This document shows, piece by piece, positions 1 to 8,395 of a stretch of 64,000 nucleotides of DNA. Below the pieces are notes generated by a model. That model was not told the origin of the DNA and made no database searches. It worked only from the letters and a program-made list of their open reading frames with translations. The position numbers and the translations under genes were made by a program. This stretch comes from Duganella sp. Leaf126 (GTDB lineage: Bacteria; Pseudomonadota; Gammaproteobacteria; Burkholderiales; Burkholderiaceae_D): positions 101,022-165,021 of the forward strand of contig NZ_LMNW01000003.1 of NCBI RefSeq assembly GCF_001423125.1, written 5' to 3'. Every line of letters begins with the position of its first letter. Position 1 is the first letter of the stretch.

Positions 1-3
1 AAA

Positions 4-93
4 GGAGAGGTGGCAGAGTGGTCGAATGTACTTGACTCGAAATCAAGCGATGGGGCAACCCATCCGTGGGTTCGAATCCCACCCTCTCCGCCA
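4..93 (+). tRNA. tRNA-Ser (anticodon CGA)
   Basis: The acceptor stem GGAGAGG (4-10) pairs with CCTCTCC (83-89), followed by discriminator G and an encoded CCA. The anticodon stem CTTGA/TCAAG encloses the loop CTCGAAA with anticodon CGA, which reads UCG codons. A long variable arm and the T-arm GTGGGTTCGAATCCCAC are present. The long variable arm is diagnostic for a class II (Ser/Leu/Tyr) tRNA. The promoter must lie before the window. Confidence 0.97.
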
Positions 94-101
94 AAGATGT
101 G

Positions 102-130
102 AAAAAACCCGCCTCGGCGGGTTTTTTTTT
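102..130. terminator. Bidirectional rho-independent terminator after tRNA-Ser
   Basis: AAAAACCCGCC and GGCGGGTTTTT form a GC-rich stem with a two- to three-base loop. There is an A run on the 5' side and a nine-base T run on the 3' side. It can stop transcription from the tRNA on the plus strand and from the convergent hemerythrin gene on the minus strand. Confidence 0.9.
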
Positions 131-141
131 GTTCTGCAGGA

Positions 142-654
142 TTACATCGCAGCGCGGCGACCTTCCATGGCCACCGGCGGGATCATCGCCGGCGGGATTT
201 CGTCGATCTCGTCCTTGCGGGACTGGATCTGCTCGCCCAGCGCGACCAGGTCGATGCCGGCTTTTTTCGCCATCGGGAACATTTCCTGTTCTTCTTCCTT
301 GACGTGGTGCTCGATGTATTCGCCCAGCACTTTTACCTTGGCGTCGTACAGGTCGTCGTGCGGATCCATGGCGTGGATCTGCGCGATCAGGTCCTTGGCG
401 GACGCGTGTTCGACGGTCGCTTCATCGACCAGGTCGTCGGAGTCGTCGACATCGGCGCGCACGGCAGGGTAGAAGATTTCTTCTTCCGCGATCGCATGCT
501 TGGTCAGTTCCAGGCAGATCTTTTCGGCCAGTTTCTGTTTGCTGGCAAAGGCGCGGTCGCCCAGTTCCTCGTACTGCTTGAACATGGCTTTGACTTCATC
601 GTGATCCTGCTTGAGCAGGGCAACGGCGTCGCGTGGTTTGGCTGTGGTGCTCAT
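142..654 (-). CDS. Hemerythrin HHE cation-binding domain protein
   Basis: A 170-residue soluble protein with the helical HHE pattern. The first ligand histidine sits in KQDHDEV near residue 18. Further ligands are in ELTKHAIAEEEIFYP near residue 53 and in YIEHHVKEEEQEMFP near residue 116. In this family these residues hold a non-heme di-iron centre that binds oxygen or senses NO and redox state. The length suits a bacterial single-domain member with a short disordered C-terminal tail. The start is set by GAGGAGT just upstream of the ATG. It has no operon partner. It could be an oxygen or iron buffer or a stress protein; the ligand is not deducible. Confidence 0.88.
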   Translation of the reverse strand: MSTTAKPRDAVALLKQDHDEVKAMFKQYEELGDRAFASKQKLAEKICLELTKHAIAEEEIFYPAVRADVDDSDDLVDEATVEHASAKDLIAQIHAMDPHDDLYDAKVKVLGEYIEHHVKEEEQEMFPMAKKAGIDLVALGEQIQSRKDEIDEIPPAMIPPVAMEGRRAAM

Positions 655-816
655 GGCTAACTCCTCGTAATAATGGACCGGTAAGGGGAAGTACAGAACC
701 CTCAGGATCGCAGATCGGTCGGCGCTGCTCCGTGCGCTGCCCCACGTGGCGCGGTAGGCTCACTCCTACTGCGCGCCGGGCATTCTGCCGTGCCAGCCAC
801 CCAGCCGGGGCGGCTG

Positions 817-2013
817 TTAGGCCTTGCCGGTGGCCACCGGTGTCGCGGCACCGGCCTTGCTGAGGCCGGCCTGCGTTGCCAGCGCCGGCGCCACGATGGC
901 GGCCAGCAGCGCCAGCGCCGCCGCCGCATAGCCTACCGTGCCCACGCCCCAGTTGGCGACGCACAGCCCGCCGATCGCTGCGCCTGCCGCAATGCCGCCA
1001 TTGGCTGCCGATACATTGATGGTGCCGGCCAGCGCCTGCGCGCCCTCGGCCGCCTTCATCACGCGGATCTGGCAGATCGGATACAAGGCCGTGTTGGCCA
1101 CGCCCCACAGGGCCAGCGCGACCGCGAACCACAGGTTCAGGCCGGCCAGCGCAGTGGTGGCCGCCATGCCCAGCGCCAGCAGCGCGCAGAAGGCGGCAGT
1201 GGTGGCCAGCGGCTTGCGGTCCACCCACAGGCCGCCCAGCCAGTTGCCAGCCAGGCCCACCGCGCCAAAGCCCATCAGCCACCAGCCCACCAGCGCGGGG
1301 GCGATGCCGGCCGATTTTTCCAGCAGCTCGGCCAGGTACGTATAGCCGGTGAACATGGCGGTAAACACCAGCACCGACAGCGCCACGTTGGCCAGGAAGT
1401 AGGGACGCCTGAGCACGGAAGCCTGGGTGCGCAGCGGCACCGCCTCGGCCGACTTGACGGCCGGCATGCTCACGCCCATCAACACGGCGATCACGGCCGA
1501 CAGCGCTGCCAGCAGGCCGAAGGCGCCGCGCCAGCCGATCGCATCGGCTGCCAGCGTGCCGAGCGGAATACCGAACAGCATCGCTGCCGAAATGCCCAGA
1601 TAGACGGTGGACACGGCGCGCCCGCCGTTGCCGGGGCCGGCAATCTCGGCTGCGGTATCGCTGGCCGTGCCCCAGAACACGGGCAGCGCCAGCGCCGGCA
1701 GCAGGCGCGCCACGCCCAGTACCCAGATATTCGGCGCCACGGCTGCCAGTGCATTGGCGCCGGCAAACAGCGCCAGGATGGCAATGAACAGCCGCTTGCG
1801 GTCGATATGGGCCAGCGCGGCCGTGAGGAAGGGGCCAGCCACCATCACCACCACGGCAAACAGCGTGACCAGCTGGCCGGCAGTGGCGACCGGAATGCCC
1901 AGGTCGCGCGCCAGCGCCGGCAACAGGCCGACGATCAGGAACTCGGTGGTGACGATGATAAAAGCGGCCACGGCCAGGATGGCGATCGACGCGCGGGAAG
2001 AGGAACGTTGCAT
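817..2013 (-). CDS. MFS transporter, DHA1 (AraJ/sugar-efflux-like) family
   Basis: A 398-residue integral inner-membrane protein with about twelve hydrophobic segments and no signal peptide. The N-terminal segment (AAFIIVTTEFLIVGLLPALARDLG) is characteristic of the DHA1 efflux group that includes AraJ and YdhP. The pattern continues with GPFLTAALAHIDRK in the loop after helix 2 and RAVSTVYLGISAAMLFGIPLG around helix 5. These proteins export drugs, sugars or amino acids by proton antiport; the substrate here is unknown. It is transcribed divergently from the LysR gene next door, which probably controls it. The Ala-rich C-terminal tail is unremarkable. Confidence 0.85.
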   Translation of the reverse strand: MQRSSSRASIAILAVAAFIIVTTEFLIVGLLPALARDLGIPVATAGQLVTLFAVVVMVAGPFLTAALAHIDRKRLFIAILALFAGANALAAVAPNIWVLGVARLLPALALPVFWGTASDTAAEIAGPGNGGRAVSTVYLGISAAMLFGIPLGTLAADAIGWRGAFGLLAALSAVIAVLMGVSMPAVKSAEAVPLRTQASVLRRPYFLANVALSVLVFTAMFTGYTYLAELLEKSAGIAPALVGWWLMGFGAVGLAGNWLGGLWVDRKPLATTAAFCALLALGMAATTALAGLNLWFAVALALWGVANTALYPICQIRVMKAAEGAQALAGTINVSAANGGIAAGAAIGGLCVANWGVGTVGYAAAALALLAAIVAPALATQAGLSKAGAATPVATGKA

Positions 2014-2042
2014 GATTGTTCTTATGCTAAATAAAACGCCAT

Positions 2043-2061
2043 AATATAAAAGAAAAATATT
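2043..2061. promoter_or_regulatory. Candidate LysR-type operator between MFS and LysR genes
   Basis: AATAT (2043-2047) and ATATT (2057-2061) form an inverted repeat with a nine-base spacer in an AT-rich island of an otherwise GC-rich region. It lies between the divergent MFS and LysR starts, where LysR regulators usually bind. No footprint-level support is possible from sequence alone. Confidence 0.35.
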
Positions 2062-2106
2062 CTACTGTTGGATAAGATTTCCACATTATTTAAGAAGGAA
2101 ATTCCA

Positions 2107-3024
2107 GTGCACCCGACCGAGCGCCTGAAAGGTATCGCCACATTTGCTGCCGTCGCCGAGGCTGGCAGTTTTACCGCTGCAGCGCAGCGCCTGAATTTGA
2201 CCAACTCGGCAGTGGGCAAAGCCATTGCCCGCCTCGAGCAGCGGCTGGGCAGCCGGCTGTTCGAGCGCAGCACGCGCCGCCTGCGCCTGACCGATGCCGG
2301 CCACGCCTACTACCAGGTGTGCGTGCGGGTGCTGGAAGACCTGGAGGCCGCCGAGCGCGTACTGGCGTCCGACGACGCGGTGCCGTCCGGACGCCTGCGG
2401 GTGGATTTGCCGGCCACGTTCGGCCGCTTGCGGGCCTGGCCGGCGCTGCTGCAATTTACCGCCATGCACCCGCAGGTGCTGCCGCAGGTGTCATTCACCG
2501 ACCGCTTCGTGGACCTGGTGGAAGAAGGCGTGGACCTCGCAGTGCGCATCGGCGGCGCCGACAGCGACCTGTGGCCGGCGGCGCTCGACCACCGCTCGCT
2601 GGGCGACGAAGAACTGATCTTCTGCGCGGCGCCAGCCTACCTGGCCGCCCATGGCACGCCGACCGCGAGCGCCGAGCTGTCCAGTCACGCAGCCTTGCTG
2701 TACGGCCGCGCCGATGGCAGCGCATCCGCGTGGTTGCTCCGCGAAGGGCAGGGGCCGGCGGTACGGCAGCCGGTCACTGCGCGCGCGGTACTGGGCAACG
2801 CCGAAGCGCTGGTCGGCGCGGTGGAGGCGGGCCTGGGGCTGGCGCAACTGGCGACGTGGCTGGTGGCGGACCAGATTGCCGATGGCCGGCTGGTGGCCAT
2901 CCTGCCGCAACTGGCCACCCGGGGCTTGCCGCTGCACCTGGTCTGGCAGCGCAGCCGCGCGCAGGCGCCCAAGGTGCAGGCGCTGCTGGCCCACTTCAGC
3001 GCAACCCTGCACATTGGCGCCTAG
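2107..3024 (+). CDS. LysR family transcriptional regulator
   Basis: A 305-residue LysR regulator. The N-terminal winged helix (residues about 5-62) contains FAAVAEAGSFTAAAQRLNLTNSAVGKAIARLEQRLG, and a substrate-binding domain follows. The frame is open further upstream from a TTG at 2068. However, AAGAAGGAA at 2092-2100 lies six bases before the GTG at 2107, and the family's usual N-terminus begins there, so the GTG is the better start. It is divergent from the MFS exporter and probably regulates it in response to an unknown effector. It resembles the group whose recognition helix has S-A-V-G-K instead of the commoner S-A-V-S-R. Confidence 0.88.
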   Translation: MHPTERLKGIATFAAVAEAGSFTAAAQRLNLTNSAVGKAIARLEQRLGSRLFERSTRRLRLTDAGHAYYQVCVRVLEDLEAAERVLASDDAVPSGRLRVDLPATFGRLRAWPALLQFTAMHPQVLPQVSFTDRFVDLVEEGVDLAVRIGGADSDLWPAALDHRSLGDEELIFCAAPAYLAAHGTPTASAELSSHAALLYGRADGSASAWLLREGQGPAVRQPVTARAVLGNAEALVGAVEAGLGLAQLATWLVADQIADGRLVAILPQLATRGLPLHLVWQRSRAQAPKVQALLAHFSATLHIGA

Positions 3025-3130
3025 TACGCACGGTGGCGTGAATGCAGTTTCATGCCTAGCATAAAACCGCGCGGGCGTGCGTTGGCGCACGAAAAAAGGC
3101 GTCCTCTGCAACACTGATGTGTTTCCTTGT

Positions 3131-3159
3131 GGAAAAATAGTTTCAATGGAGATAGCATG
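3131..3159 (+). promoter_or_regulatory. Conserved upstream element of chemoreceptor gene 1
   Basis: GGAAAA (3131), TTTCAA (3141) and TAGCATG (3153) recur upstream of the neighbouring chemoreceptor gene at 4879, 4888 and 4900. The 12-base step from TTTCAA to TAGCATG is identical in both. The GATAG/GGTAG part loosely resembles a flagellar sigma-28 -10 box, but the -35 half is not convincing. Confidence 0.4.
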
Positions 3160-3186
3160 TCGGCCAACCACATTATCGCGGAGTAG
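3157..3186 (+). CDS. Possible nine-codon leader ORF before chemoreceptor 1
   Basis: ATG at 3157 is preceded by GGAG (3148-3151, five bases away) and opens MSANHIIAE followed by TAG. The stop lies three bases before the GTG start of the chemoreceptor. The receptor's own ribosome site GCGGAG overlaps the last codons. This would allow translational coupling. No comparative evidence is available, and the second receptor gene lacks an equivalent short closed frame. Confidence 0.3.
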   Translation: MSANHIIAE

Positions 3187-3189
3187 ATC

Positions 3190-4797
3190 GTGCAATTTTT
3201 TAAGAATCTGAACATCGGCAAGCGGCTGAGCCTGTCCCTGGCGCTGATCGGCGTGCTGTTGCTGCTGATCTCGGCCACCAGTGTCCACATGCTGGGCAAG
3301 ATCAACCAGGACACCACCGACCTGGTCGATGTCAACATCGCCCAGCTGGAATTGGCCAATGACCTGATCGATAACGTCAACAATATCGCCATTGCGTTGC
3401 GCAACATGATGTTGACCGATACGGATGCCGACCGCGCCGCCCAGCGCCAGGTGGTCGAAACCAACCGCGACCATGCGCGCAAGATGATTGCCGAGCTGAC
3501 CCGCGTGGCGCTGCCGCAGGACCGCAGCGGGCTTGCCGACCTGGCCGCTGCCAATGACCGCTACATCGCCGGCCAGATCGCCCTGATCAGGCTGATCGAA
3601 GAGGGCACGCCCGAGCAGAGCCGCGCTTACCTGTCCGGCCAGCTGCGTCCCGTACTAAGTGAACTCAAGCGGCAGGTAAATGCCAAGCTCAAGTCGCAGA
3701 ACCAGGCTGCCGCCCAGGCCGGCGCAGACGCCCACGACACCTATCGTGAGACCCGCAGCCTGATGATCGGCCTGTCGGCAGCGGCCGTGGCGCTGGGCAC
3801 GCTGCTGGCCTTTGCCCTGACCGTGTCGATCACGCAGCCGGTCGCGCGCGCCCTGGCGCTGGCCAACACCGTGGCGGCGGGCGACCTGACCAGCACCATC
3901 GTGGTGGAAACGCGCGACGAGATGGGGCAGCTGCTGCAGGCGCTCGCGACCATGAACGAGCGCCTGGCCGAAACCGTGAGCACGGTACGCGGCGGTACCG
4001 ACACCATCGCCACCGCTGCCGCCGAAGTGGCGGCCGGCAGCCTCGACCTGTCTGCCCGTACCGAGCAGCAGGCTGGTTCGCTGGAGGAAACCGCGTCGTC
4101 GATGGAAGAGCTGACCTCGACGGTCAGGCACAACGCCGACAATGCGCGCCAGGCCTGCCAGCTGGCCGAGTCGGCGTCGGCCATCGCCGTGCGCGGCGGC
4201 GAAGTGATCGGACGCGTGGTCAGCACCATGGAGCAGATCGACGCCTCGTCCGGCAAGATCGGCGACATCATCGGCGTGATCGACGGAATTGCCTTCCAGA
4301 CCAATATCCTGGCCCTGAACGCGGCCGTGGAAGCGGCGCGGGCCGGCGAGCAGGGGCGCGGCTTTGCCGTGGTGGCCAGCGAGGTGCGCAACCTGGCCCA
4401 GCGCTCGGCCGCCGCCGCCAAGGAGATCAAGTCGCTGATCGACGAATCGACGCGCACCGTGGCCAGCGGCAGCATGCTGGTGCAGGACGCCGGCGCCACC
4501 ATCGGCGAGCTGGTCGCCAGCGTGCAGCGCGTGACCGATATCGTTGCCGAAATCTCGTCGGCCAGCGCCGAGCAGCACACGGGTATCGACCAGATCAACC
4601 AGGCCGTCATCGAAATGGACAATGTCACCCAGCAGAATGCGGCGCTGGTCGAACAATCGGCTGCCGCGGCCGCTTCGATGCAAGACCAGTCGGCCCGGCT
4701 GGCCGCCGTGGTCAGCCTGTTCAAGCTCGCCCCGGCGTCGCGGCCGGGTTCGGTAGCAATCCCGCCCCGGGCGCTGCAGGCAGTCGCGCGGTGTTGA
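3190..4797 (+). CDS. Methyl-accepting chemotaxis protein (4HB_MCP type)
   Basis: A 535-residue chemoreceptor. One membrane helix (residues about 13-34) is followed by a periplasmic four-helix-bundle ligand domain (about 35-187), a second membrane helix (about 188-213), a HAMP linker and a long cytoplasmic signalling coiled coil. The coil carries the near-invariant hairpin tip ([20 protein letters not shown]) and methylation-site sequence around [17 protein letters not shown]. It would relay ligand binding to CheA/CheW. There is no C-terminal CheR/CheB-binding pentapeptide. GCGGAG lies six bases before the GTG start. It is followed by a close paralogue in the same orientation, evidently a tandem duplication. 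Confidence 0.95.
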   Translation: MQFFKNLNIGKRLSLSLALIGVLLLLISATSVHMLGKINQDTTDLVDVNIAQLELANDLIDNVNNIAIALRNMMLTDTDADRAAQRQVVETNRDHARKMIAELTRVALPQDRSGLADLAAANDRYIAGQIALIRLIEEGTPEQSRAYLSGQLRPVLSELKRQVNAKLKSQNQAAAQAGADAHDTYRETRSLMIGLSAAAVALGTLLAFALTVSITQPVARALALANTVAAGDLTSTIVVETRDEMGQLLQALATMNERLAETVSTVRGGTDTIATAAAEVAAGSLDLSARTEQQAGSLEETASSMEELTSTVRHNADNARQACQLAESASAIAVRGGEVIGRVVSTMEQIDASSGKIGDIIGVIDGIAFQTNILALNAAVEAARAGEQGRGFAVVASEVRNLAQRSAAAAKEIKSLIDESTRTVASGSMLVQDAGATIGELVASVQRVTDIVAEISSASAEQHTGIDQINQAVIEMDNVTQQNAALVEQSAAAAASMQDQSARLAAVVSLFKLAPASRPGSVAIPPRALQAVARC

Positions 4798-4878
4798 GCG
4801 TTGGCGTCAACCTTGTTACCAAAAGATACATTGCACCTTTGAAGTGCGAAAATGTCACAAAAATGTAATTTCTTTTTG

Positions 4879-4906
4879 GGAAAAGTATTTCAAACGCGGT
4901 AGCATG
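4879..4906 (+). promoter_or_regulatory. Conserved upstream element of chemoreceptor gene 2
   Basis: GGAAAA (4879), TTTCAA (4888) and TAGCATG (4900) match the element before the first chemoreceptor gene, with only one base of spacing difference. Conservation outside the coding sequence suggests a shared promoter or operator, possibly for flagellar sigma-28. It could also be residual similarity from the duplication. Confidence 0.4.
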
Positions 4907-4938
4907 GCCTTTATATTTTCTTTCCAAGCAGGAACTTT

Positions 4939-6561
4939 ATGCAATTCTTCAATAACCTCAATATCGGCGCCCGCCTCACCGCGGCGCTGGCGGCGATCGG
5001 CGTGCTGCTGCTGGCGATTGCCATTGTCAGCATCGTCATGCTGGGCCGGCTGCATCTGGGCACCAGCAATATCGTCACCAACAACGTGCCCCAGCTCGAG
5101 TATTCGAACGATCTGGTCAACCGGGTCAACAACATCGCCATCTCGCTGCGCAACATGATGTTGACCGACAAAGAGGCCGACCGCGCCAGCCAGCTCAAGA
5201 TCATCGAGACCAACCGCGACGAAGTGCTGAAAGATATCGCCGCGCTCAAGCAATTGTCGCTGTTGCCGCAGGATGCGGAACAGCTGAGCCGTGTGGCCGA
5301 GGCGAATGCCCGCTACACGCAGGGGCAGCTCGACCTGATCAAGCTGATCTTGCAGGGAAGGCCGGAGGAAAGCCGCGCCTACCTGACCGACAGGCTGCGC
5401 CCCGTGCTCGGGCAACTGAAAGACCTGGCCAACGAAAAAATCAAGGCGCAAAACGCCAACGCCGCCCAGGCCGGCGAAGACGCGAGCCGTACCTACACCA
5501 GTGCCCGCAATCTGATGCTGGTGCTGGCCGCGGCCGCGATCGGCCTGGCCGCGTTGCTCGGCTACCTGATCACCACATCGATCACGCGGCCCGTGGCGCG
5601 CGCGCTGCAGGTGGCCAACACCGTGGCGGCAGGCGACCTGACCAGCGACATCGTGGTCGAGACCCGCGACGAAATGGGGCAGCTGCTGACTGCGCTCAAG
5701 CGCATGAACGATGGCCTGGCCGAGACCGTCAGCACGGTGCGCAGCGGTACCGACAATATCGCCACGTCGGCGCGCGAGGTGGCGTCCGGCAGCATGGACC
5801 TGTCGTCGCGCACCGAGCAGCAGGCCAGCTCGCTGGAGGAAACCGCGTCGTCGATGGAAGAACTGACCTCGACCGTGAAGCAGAACGCCGACAATGCGCG
5901 CCAGGCCCACCAGCTGGCGGAATCGGCCTCCGAGATCGCCCAGCGCGGCGGCGACGTCATCGCCCGTGTGGTGACCACTATGGAGCAGATCAACGAATCG
6001 TCGGGCAAGATCGGCGACATCATCGGCGTGATCGACGGGATTGCCTTCCAGACCAATATCCTGGCCCTGAACGCGGCGGTCGAAGCGGCGCGCGCGGGCG
6101 AGCAGGGCCGCGGCTTTGCCGTGGTGGCCACCGAGGTGCGCAACCTGGCGCAGCGCTCGGCCACGGCCGCCAAGGAAATCAAGGACCTGATCGACGCCTC
6201 ATCGACCACGGTTGCCAGCGGCAACGCGCTGGTCAACCAGGCCGGCGACACCATTACCGAACTGGTCGGCAGCGTGCGCCGCGTGACCGACATCGTTGCC
6301 GAGATCACGTCTGCCAGCACCGAGCAGTACGCGGGGATCGAGCAGATCAACCAGGCCGTGACGGAGATGGACGACGTCACCCAGCAGAATGCCGCGCTGG
6401 TCGAACAGTCGGCTGCGGCCGCAGCCGCCATGGAGAACCAGTCGCAGCTGCTGGCGCAGCTGGTCAGCACGTTCAAGCTGCGCACCGGCGCGTCGCCGCA
6501 CGGCAGCGCTCAGAACGGCATGGGCGCGCCTGTCCGCCCGCGCCAAGCCTTGCCGCGCTAG
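4939..6561 (+). CDS. Methyl-accepting chemotaxis protein (4HB_MCP type), tandem paralogue
   Basis: A 540-residue chemoreceptor with the same plan as its upstream neighbour: N-terminal membrane helix, 4HB periplasmic domain, second membrane helix near 190-212, HAMP, then the signalling domain with an identical hairpin tip. Similarity is strongest in the signalling half and lowest in the periplasmic bundle, as expected if the pair have diverged in ligand. AGGAAC lies seven bases before the ATG. No stop-codon-linked overlap exists, and the 141-base gap carries its own conserved upstream element, so each gene is probably separately transcribed. The C-terminus again lacks a methyltransferase-docking pentapeptide. 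Confidence 0.95.
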   Translation: MQFFNNLNIGARLTAALAAIGVLLLAIAIVSIVMLGRLHLGTSNIVTNNVPQLEYSNDLVNRVNNIAISLRNMMLTDKEADRASQLKIIETNRDEVLKDIAALKQLSLLPQDAEQLSRVAEANARYTQGQLDLIKLILQGRPEESRAYLTDRLRPVLGQLKDLANEKIKAQNANAAQAGEDASRTYTSARNLMLVLAAAAIGLAALLGYLITTSITRPVARALQVANTVAAGDLTSDIVVETRDEMGQLLTALKRMNDGLAETVSTVRSGTDNIATSAREVASGSMDLSSRTEQQASSLEETASSMEELTSTVKQNADNARQAHQLAESASEIAQRGGDVIARVVTTMEQINESSGKIGDIIGVIDGIAFQTNILALNAAVEAARAGEQGRGFAVVATEVRNLAQRSATAAKEIKDLIDASSTTVASGNALVNQAGDTITELVGSVRRVTDIVAEITSASTEQYAGIEQINQAVTEMDDVTQQNAALVEQSAAAAAAMENQSQLLAQLVSTFKLRTGASPHGSAQNGMGAPVRPRQALPR

Positions 6562-6585
6562 GACGCTAGACCGGAAAAGCGGCGG

Positions 6586-7176
6586 CTACTTGCCGTCGCC
6601 GCAGCACTTCTTGTATTTCTTCGCGCTGCCGCAAGGGCAGGGATCGTTGCGGCCTACCTTGGCGGCCTTGGCCGCAGTGGCCGCAGTGGCTGGGATGGCC
6701 GGGTGGAAGTGGGCGTGGATGGCGATCACCGCCGGGGTCACCGCATCCTCCCAGTCCGCGCCCGCGCGCGCAAACGGCGCCAGCAGCGCCGGCGCTGCAG
6801 CGCGCAGCGCGTCCCAGCCGGCAGCGTCGAGTTGCATGCCGGCTTCGAAGCCGGCAGTCCAGGCATGTGCTGTCCAGGCGCCGCCGCATTCGTAGATCGG
6901 CTCGAAGCTGGCCGGCTCTTTCTGCATCCAGGTCTGCATGTAGTGCGCATGGCGCAGCACCAGCGCGGTCGCCGTCTGCACCGCCCTGGCGTCGGCCGGC
7001 GCCGGCTCGCCCCAGACCAGCGGCAACCACGAGGCCGGATCGACCGGGCGCGGGCCGATCGCCAGCGCCGTCAGCAGCCCTTCGAGCCCGGCCACGTCGA
7101 GCGCGCGCGGCGAGATGGCGCCGAGCAGGTCGTCGAGTTGGTCGTATTCGTCGTCGGTGAGCGGGGCGTTGAGCAT
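6586..7176 (-). CDS. UPF0149 (YecA-like) family protein with C-terminal SEC-C motif
   Basis: A 196-residue protein. The N-terminal 150 residues match the YgfB/YecA (UPF0149) helical family, with [13 protein letters not shown] at the start and [15 protein letters not shown] in the middle. After an Ala-rich linker the last 23 residues are a SEC-C zinc motif ([19 protein letters not shown]), as in SecA. SEC-C motifs bind zinc and often mediate contact with ribosomes or other partners. YecA of E. coli has the same architecture and is thought to act as a translation- or secretion-linked metal chaperone. It is convergent with the second chemoreceptor gene, with about 24 bases between stops. Confidence 0.88.
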   Translation of the reverse strand: MLNAPLTDDEYDQLDDLLGAISPRALDVAGLEGLLTALAIGPRPVDPASWLPLVWGEPAPADARAVQTATALVLRHAHYMQTWMQKEPASFEPIYECGGAWTAHAWTAGFEAGMQLDAAGWDALRAAAPALLAPFARAGADWEDAVTPAVIAIHAHFHPAIPATAATAAKAAKVGRNDPCPCGSAKKYKKCCGDGK

Positions 7177-7239
7177 GGCGGCAATCGGGTGATCGGATCA
7201 AGCCGCCATTGTACCTGCTGGCTGCGCCCGCCGTCCCGC

Positions 7240-7422
7240 TCAGCTGGCCGGGCCGTCCGGCGTGGGCGCCACAGCCGGCACGGGCGCGGGGGATGGCGGT
7301 GGCGCCGGCCGGTCGATCACCAGCACGTGCTTGTTGACGGCGCCCGCGCGTTCCTGCCTGATGATCTGGACGGCGACGGGACGGTGATCGCCGACCGGCT
7401 TCGGGTGTCTGGGAAACAGCAT
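7240..7422 (-). CDS. Small proline-rich hypothetical protein (60 aa)
   Basis: A 60-codon frame with CAGGAG placed five to six bases before the ATG, which is the main reason to believe it. The first half is basic and conserved-looking (RHPKPVGDHRPVAVQIIRQERAG). The second half is a run of Pro, Ala and Val (RPAPPPSPAPVPAVAPTP) with no hydrophobic segment. A longer upstream reading to 7572 has no ribosome site. No family is recognised. It sits between the UPF0149 gene and a second small Pro-rich gene on the other strand, so the spot holds several tiny proteins of unknown function. Confidence 0.5.
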   Translation of the reverse strand: MLFPRHPKPVGDHRPVAVQIIRQERAGAVNKHVLVIDRPAPPPSPAPVPAVAPTPDGPAS

Positions 7423-7595
7423 GCTCGCTCCTGGTGATGGTCGATAACGCAAAGAGATCAGCAGGTGGGCACGCGCGCCGAAATTGCAAGGACGCAATGA
7501 ATAATGATTAGGCTGAACGGGGGTGCGGTGGCGCACGCACCCGAAACGCCGCATGGCAGAGAATGATGGCATCGAGCACAGATCAGGAGATCATC

Positions 7596-7769
7596 ATGCC
7601 AGCCACCAGCAATACCCCAGCGGCCTTGCGCCTGCACGCCCACATCACGCCCGACCCCGACGTGCCGCCGCCGGCGCCGGAAAAAGAGCCGCCACCGGAC
7701 GACACCCCGCTACCCGAGGAGGTGCCGATCGAGGAACCGACGCCGAAGCAGCCGCCGATGAAGGTCTGA
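7596..7769 (+). CDS. Small acidic Pro/Glu-rich hypothetical protein (57 aa)
   Basis: A 57-residue frame starting at ATG 7596, which is preceded by AGGAG six bases upstream. An upstream ATG at 7563 lacks a ribosome site. The protein is low complexity and acidic (repeated PPP, EKEPPPDD, PEEVPIEEPTP), so it is almost certainly disordered. It has no signal peptide, membrane segment or recognised domain. It ends two bases before the stop codon of the next small gene, which runs in the opposite direction. Function unknown. Confidence 0.5.
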   Translation: MPATSNTPAALRLHAHITPDPDVPPPAPEKEPPPDDTPLPEEVPIEEPTPKQPPMKV

Positions 7770-7771
7770 GG

Positions 7772-7954
7772 TCAGCCAGCGTCGGGACGCTGGCCGCCGT
7801 CCTTGGGCAGCGGCGGGATGCTCTTGATGGCTTCGTCGGTTTCCTGCTTGCCCGGCGACGGTTCGCCGCTGCCGATGTCGGCTTCCTCGGTCAGGTGGCC
7901 GCCGTCCGGTGCGGCATCGTGGTCGGGATTGGAGGGTTTGCCAGCATGGTTCAT
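7772..7954 (-). CDS. Small acidic hypothetical protein (60 aa)
   Basis: A 60-residue frame beginning MNHAGKPSNPDHD. AGGGAG lies about seven bases before this ATG, which favours it over the upstream start at 8026. The sequence is hydrophilic, rich in Gly, Pro, Asp and Glu (GGHLTEEADIGSGEPSPGKQETDEAIKS), and probably disordered. It is convergent with the neighbouring 57-residue gene, their stops almost touching. No family is recognised. Together with the two preceding genes it makes three short, mostly polar proteins within 0.7 kb. Confidence 0.5.
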   Translation of the reverse strand: MNHAGKPSNPDHDAAPDGGHLTEEADIGSGEPSPGKQETDEAIKSIPPLPKDGGQRPDAG

Positions 7955-8096
7955 CAGATAACTCCCTGGAAGTGGTGTGTCGGTACAGCCTAGCACTTCC
8001 GCCAGGGACCGGGCGCACGTCCGCACCGGCTCCGCAATGTGATAGAAACTGTGACAGTTGTTGCTCTCGGGTTATATATTTTCATATTCCTGGCGT

Positions 8097-8131
8097 GCGT
8101 CACGCTGCTGTCATCGAAGTGTTTCTATAAT
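8097..8131 (+). promoter_or_regulatory. Possible Pho box and -10 for the 45-residue membrane protein
   Basis: GCGTCAC (8097) and a perfect CTGTCAT (8108) are 11 bases apart, the PhoB repeat period. A perfect TATAAT (8126) starts 11 bases after the second heptamer. The first heptamer matches the consensus at only five of seven positions. An alternative promoter upstream has GTGACA (8051), 18 bases, then TATATT (8075). Confidence 0.4.
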
Positions 8132-8167
8132 TTAGTCATGTCATCGTTTTTCATAACGGAGCGCATC

Positions 8168-8305
8168 ATGGGCAATTCACTGCACAATAAAATCTACCTC
8201 GGCCGCCGCAGCGCTGCCCTTGGCAGCAAGGGCGTTCAGGCACTGCTGTGCCTTGCCGCGTTCGCCAGCATCGGCGCAGTCTGGCTGCTGATCCGCGCAC
8301 TCTAA
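8168..8305 (+). CDS. Small single-span membrane protein (45 aa)
   Basis: A 45-residue protein starting MGNSLHNKIYLGRR, with a basic N-terminus and one C-terminal hydrophobic helix (ALLCLAAFASIGAVWLLIRAL). CGGAG lies seven bases before ATG 8168. The frame is open from 8039, but that would translate through the likely promoter, so the shorter form is preferred. The predicted topology is a cytoplasmic N-terminus with a membrane-anchored C-terminus. Small membrane proteins of this size often modulate larger membrane complexes or respond to stress; nothing in the neighbourhood identifies a partner. The upstream region has strong promoter features, including a possible Pho box. Confidence 0.55.
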   Translation: MGNSLHNKIYLGRRSAALGSKGVQALLCLAAFASIGAVWLLIRAL

Positions 8306-8395
8306 TACCGGGTGCCACCGACGGCCGGACGGCGGGGCTGCCTGCCTTGCCGTGGTGGCGTGGTGCGCGTACCATGGGGGCTGAAGCAGTCTCTC

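Noticed and set aside
8047..8059. AACTGTGACAGTT as an SOS (LexA) box
   Set aside because: The arms are separated by one base, not the eight required between CTGT and ACAG.
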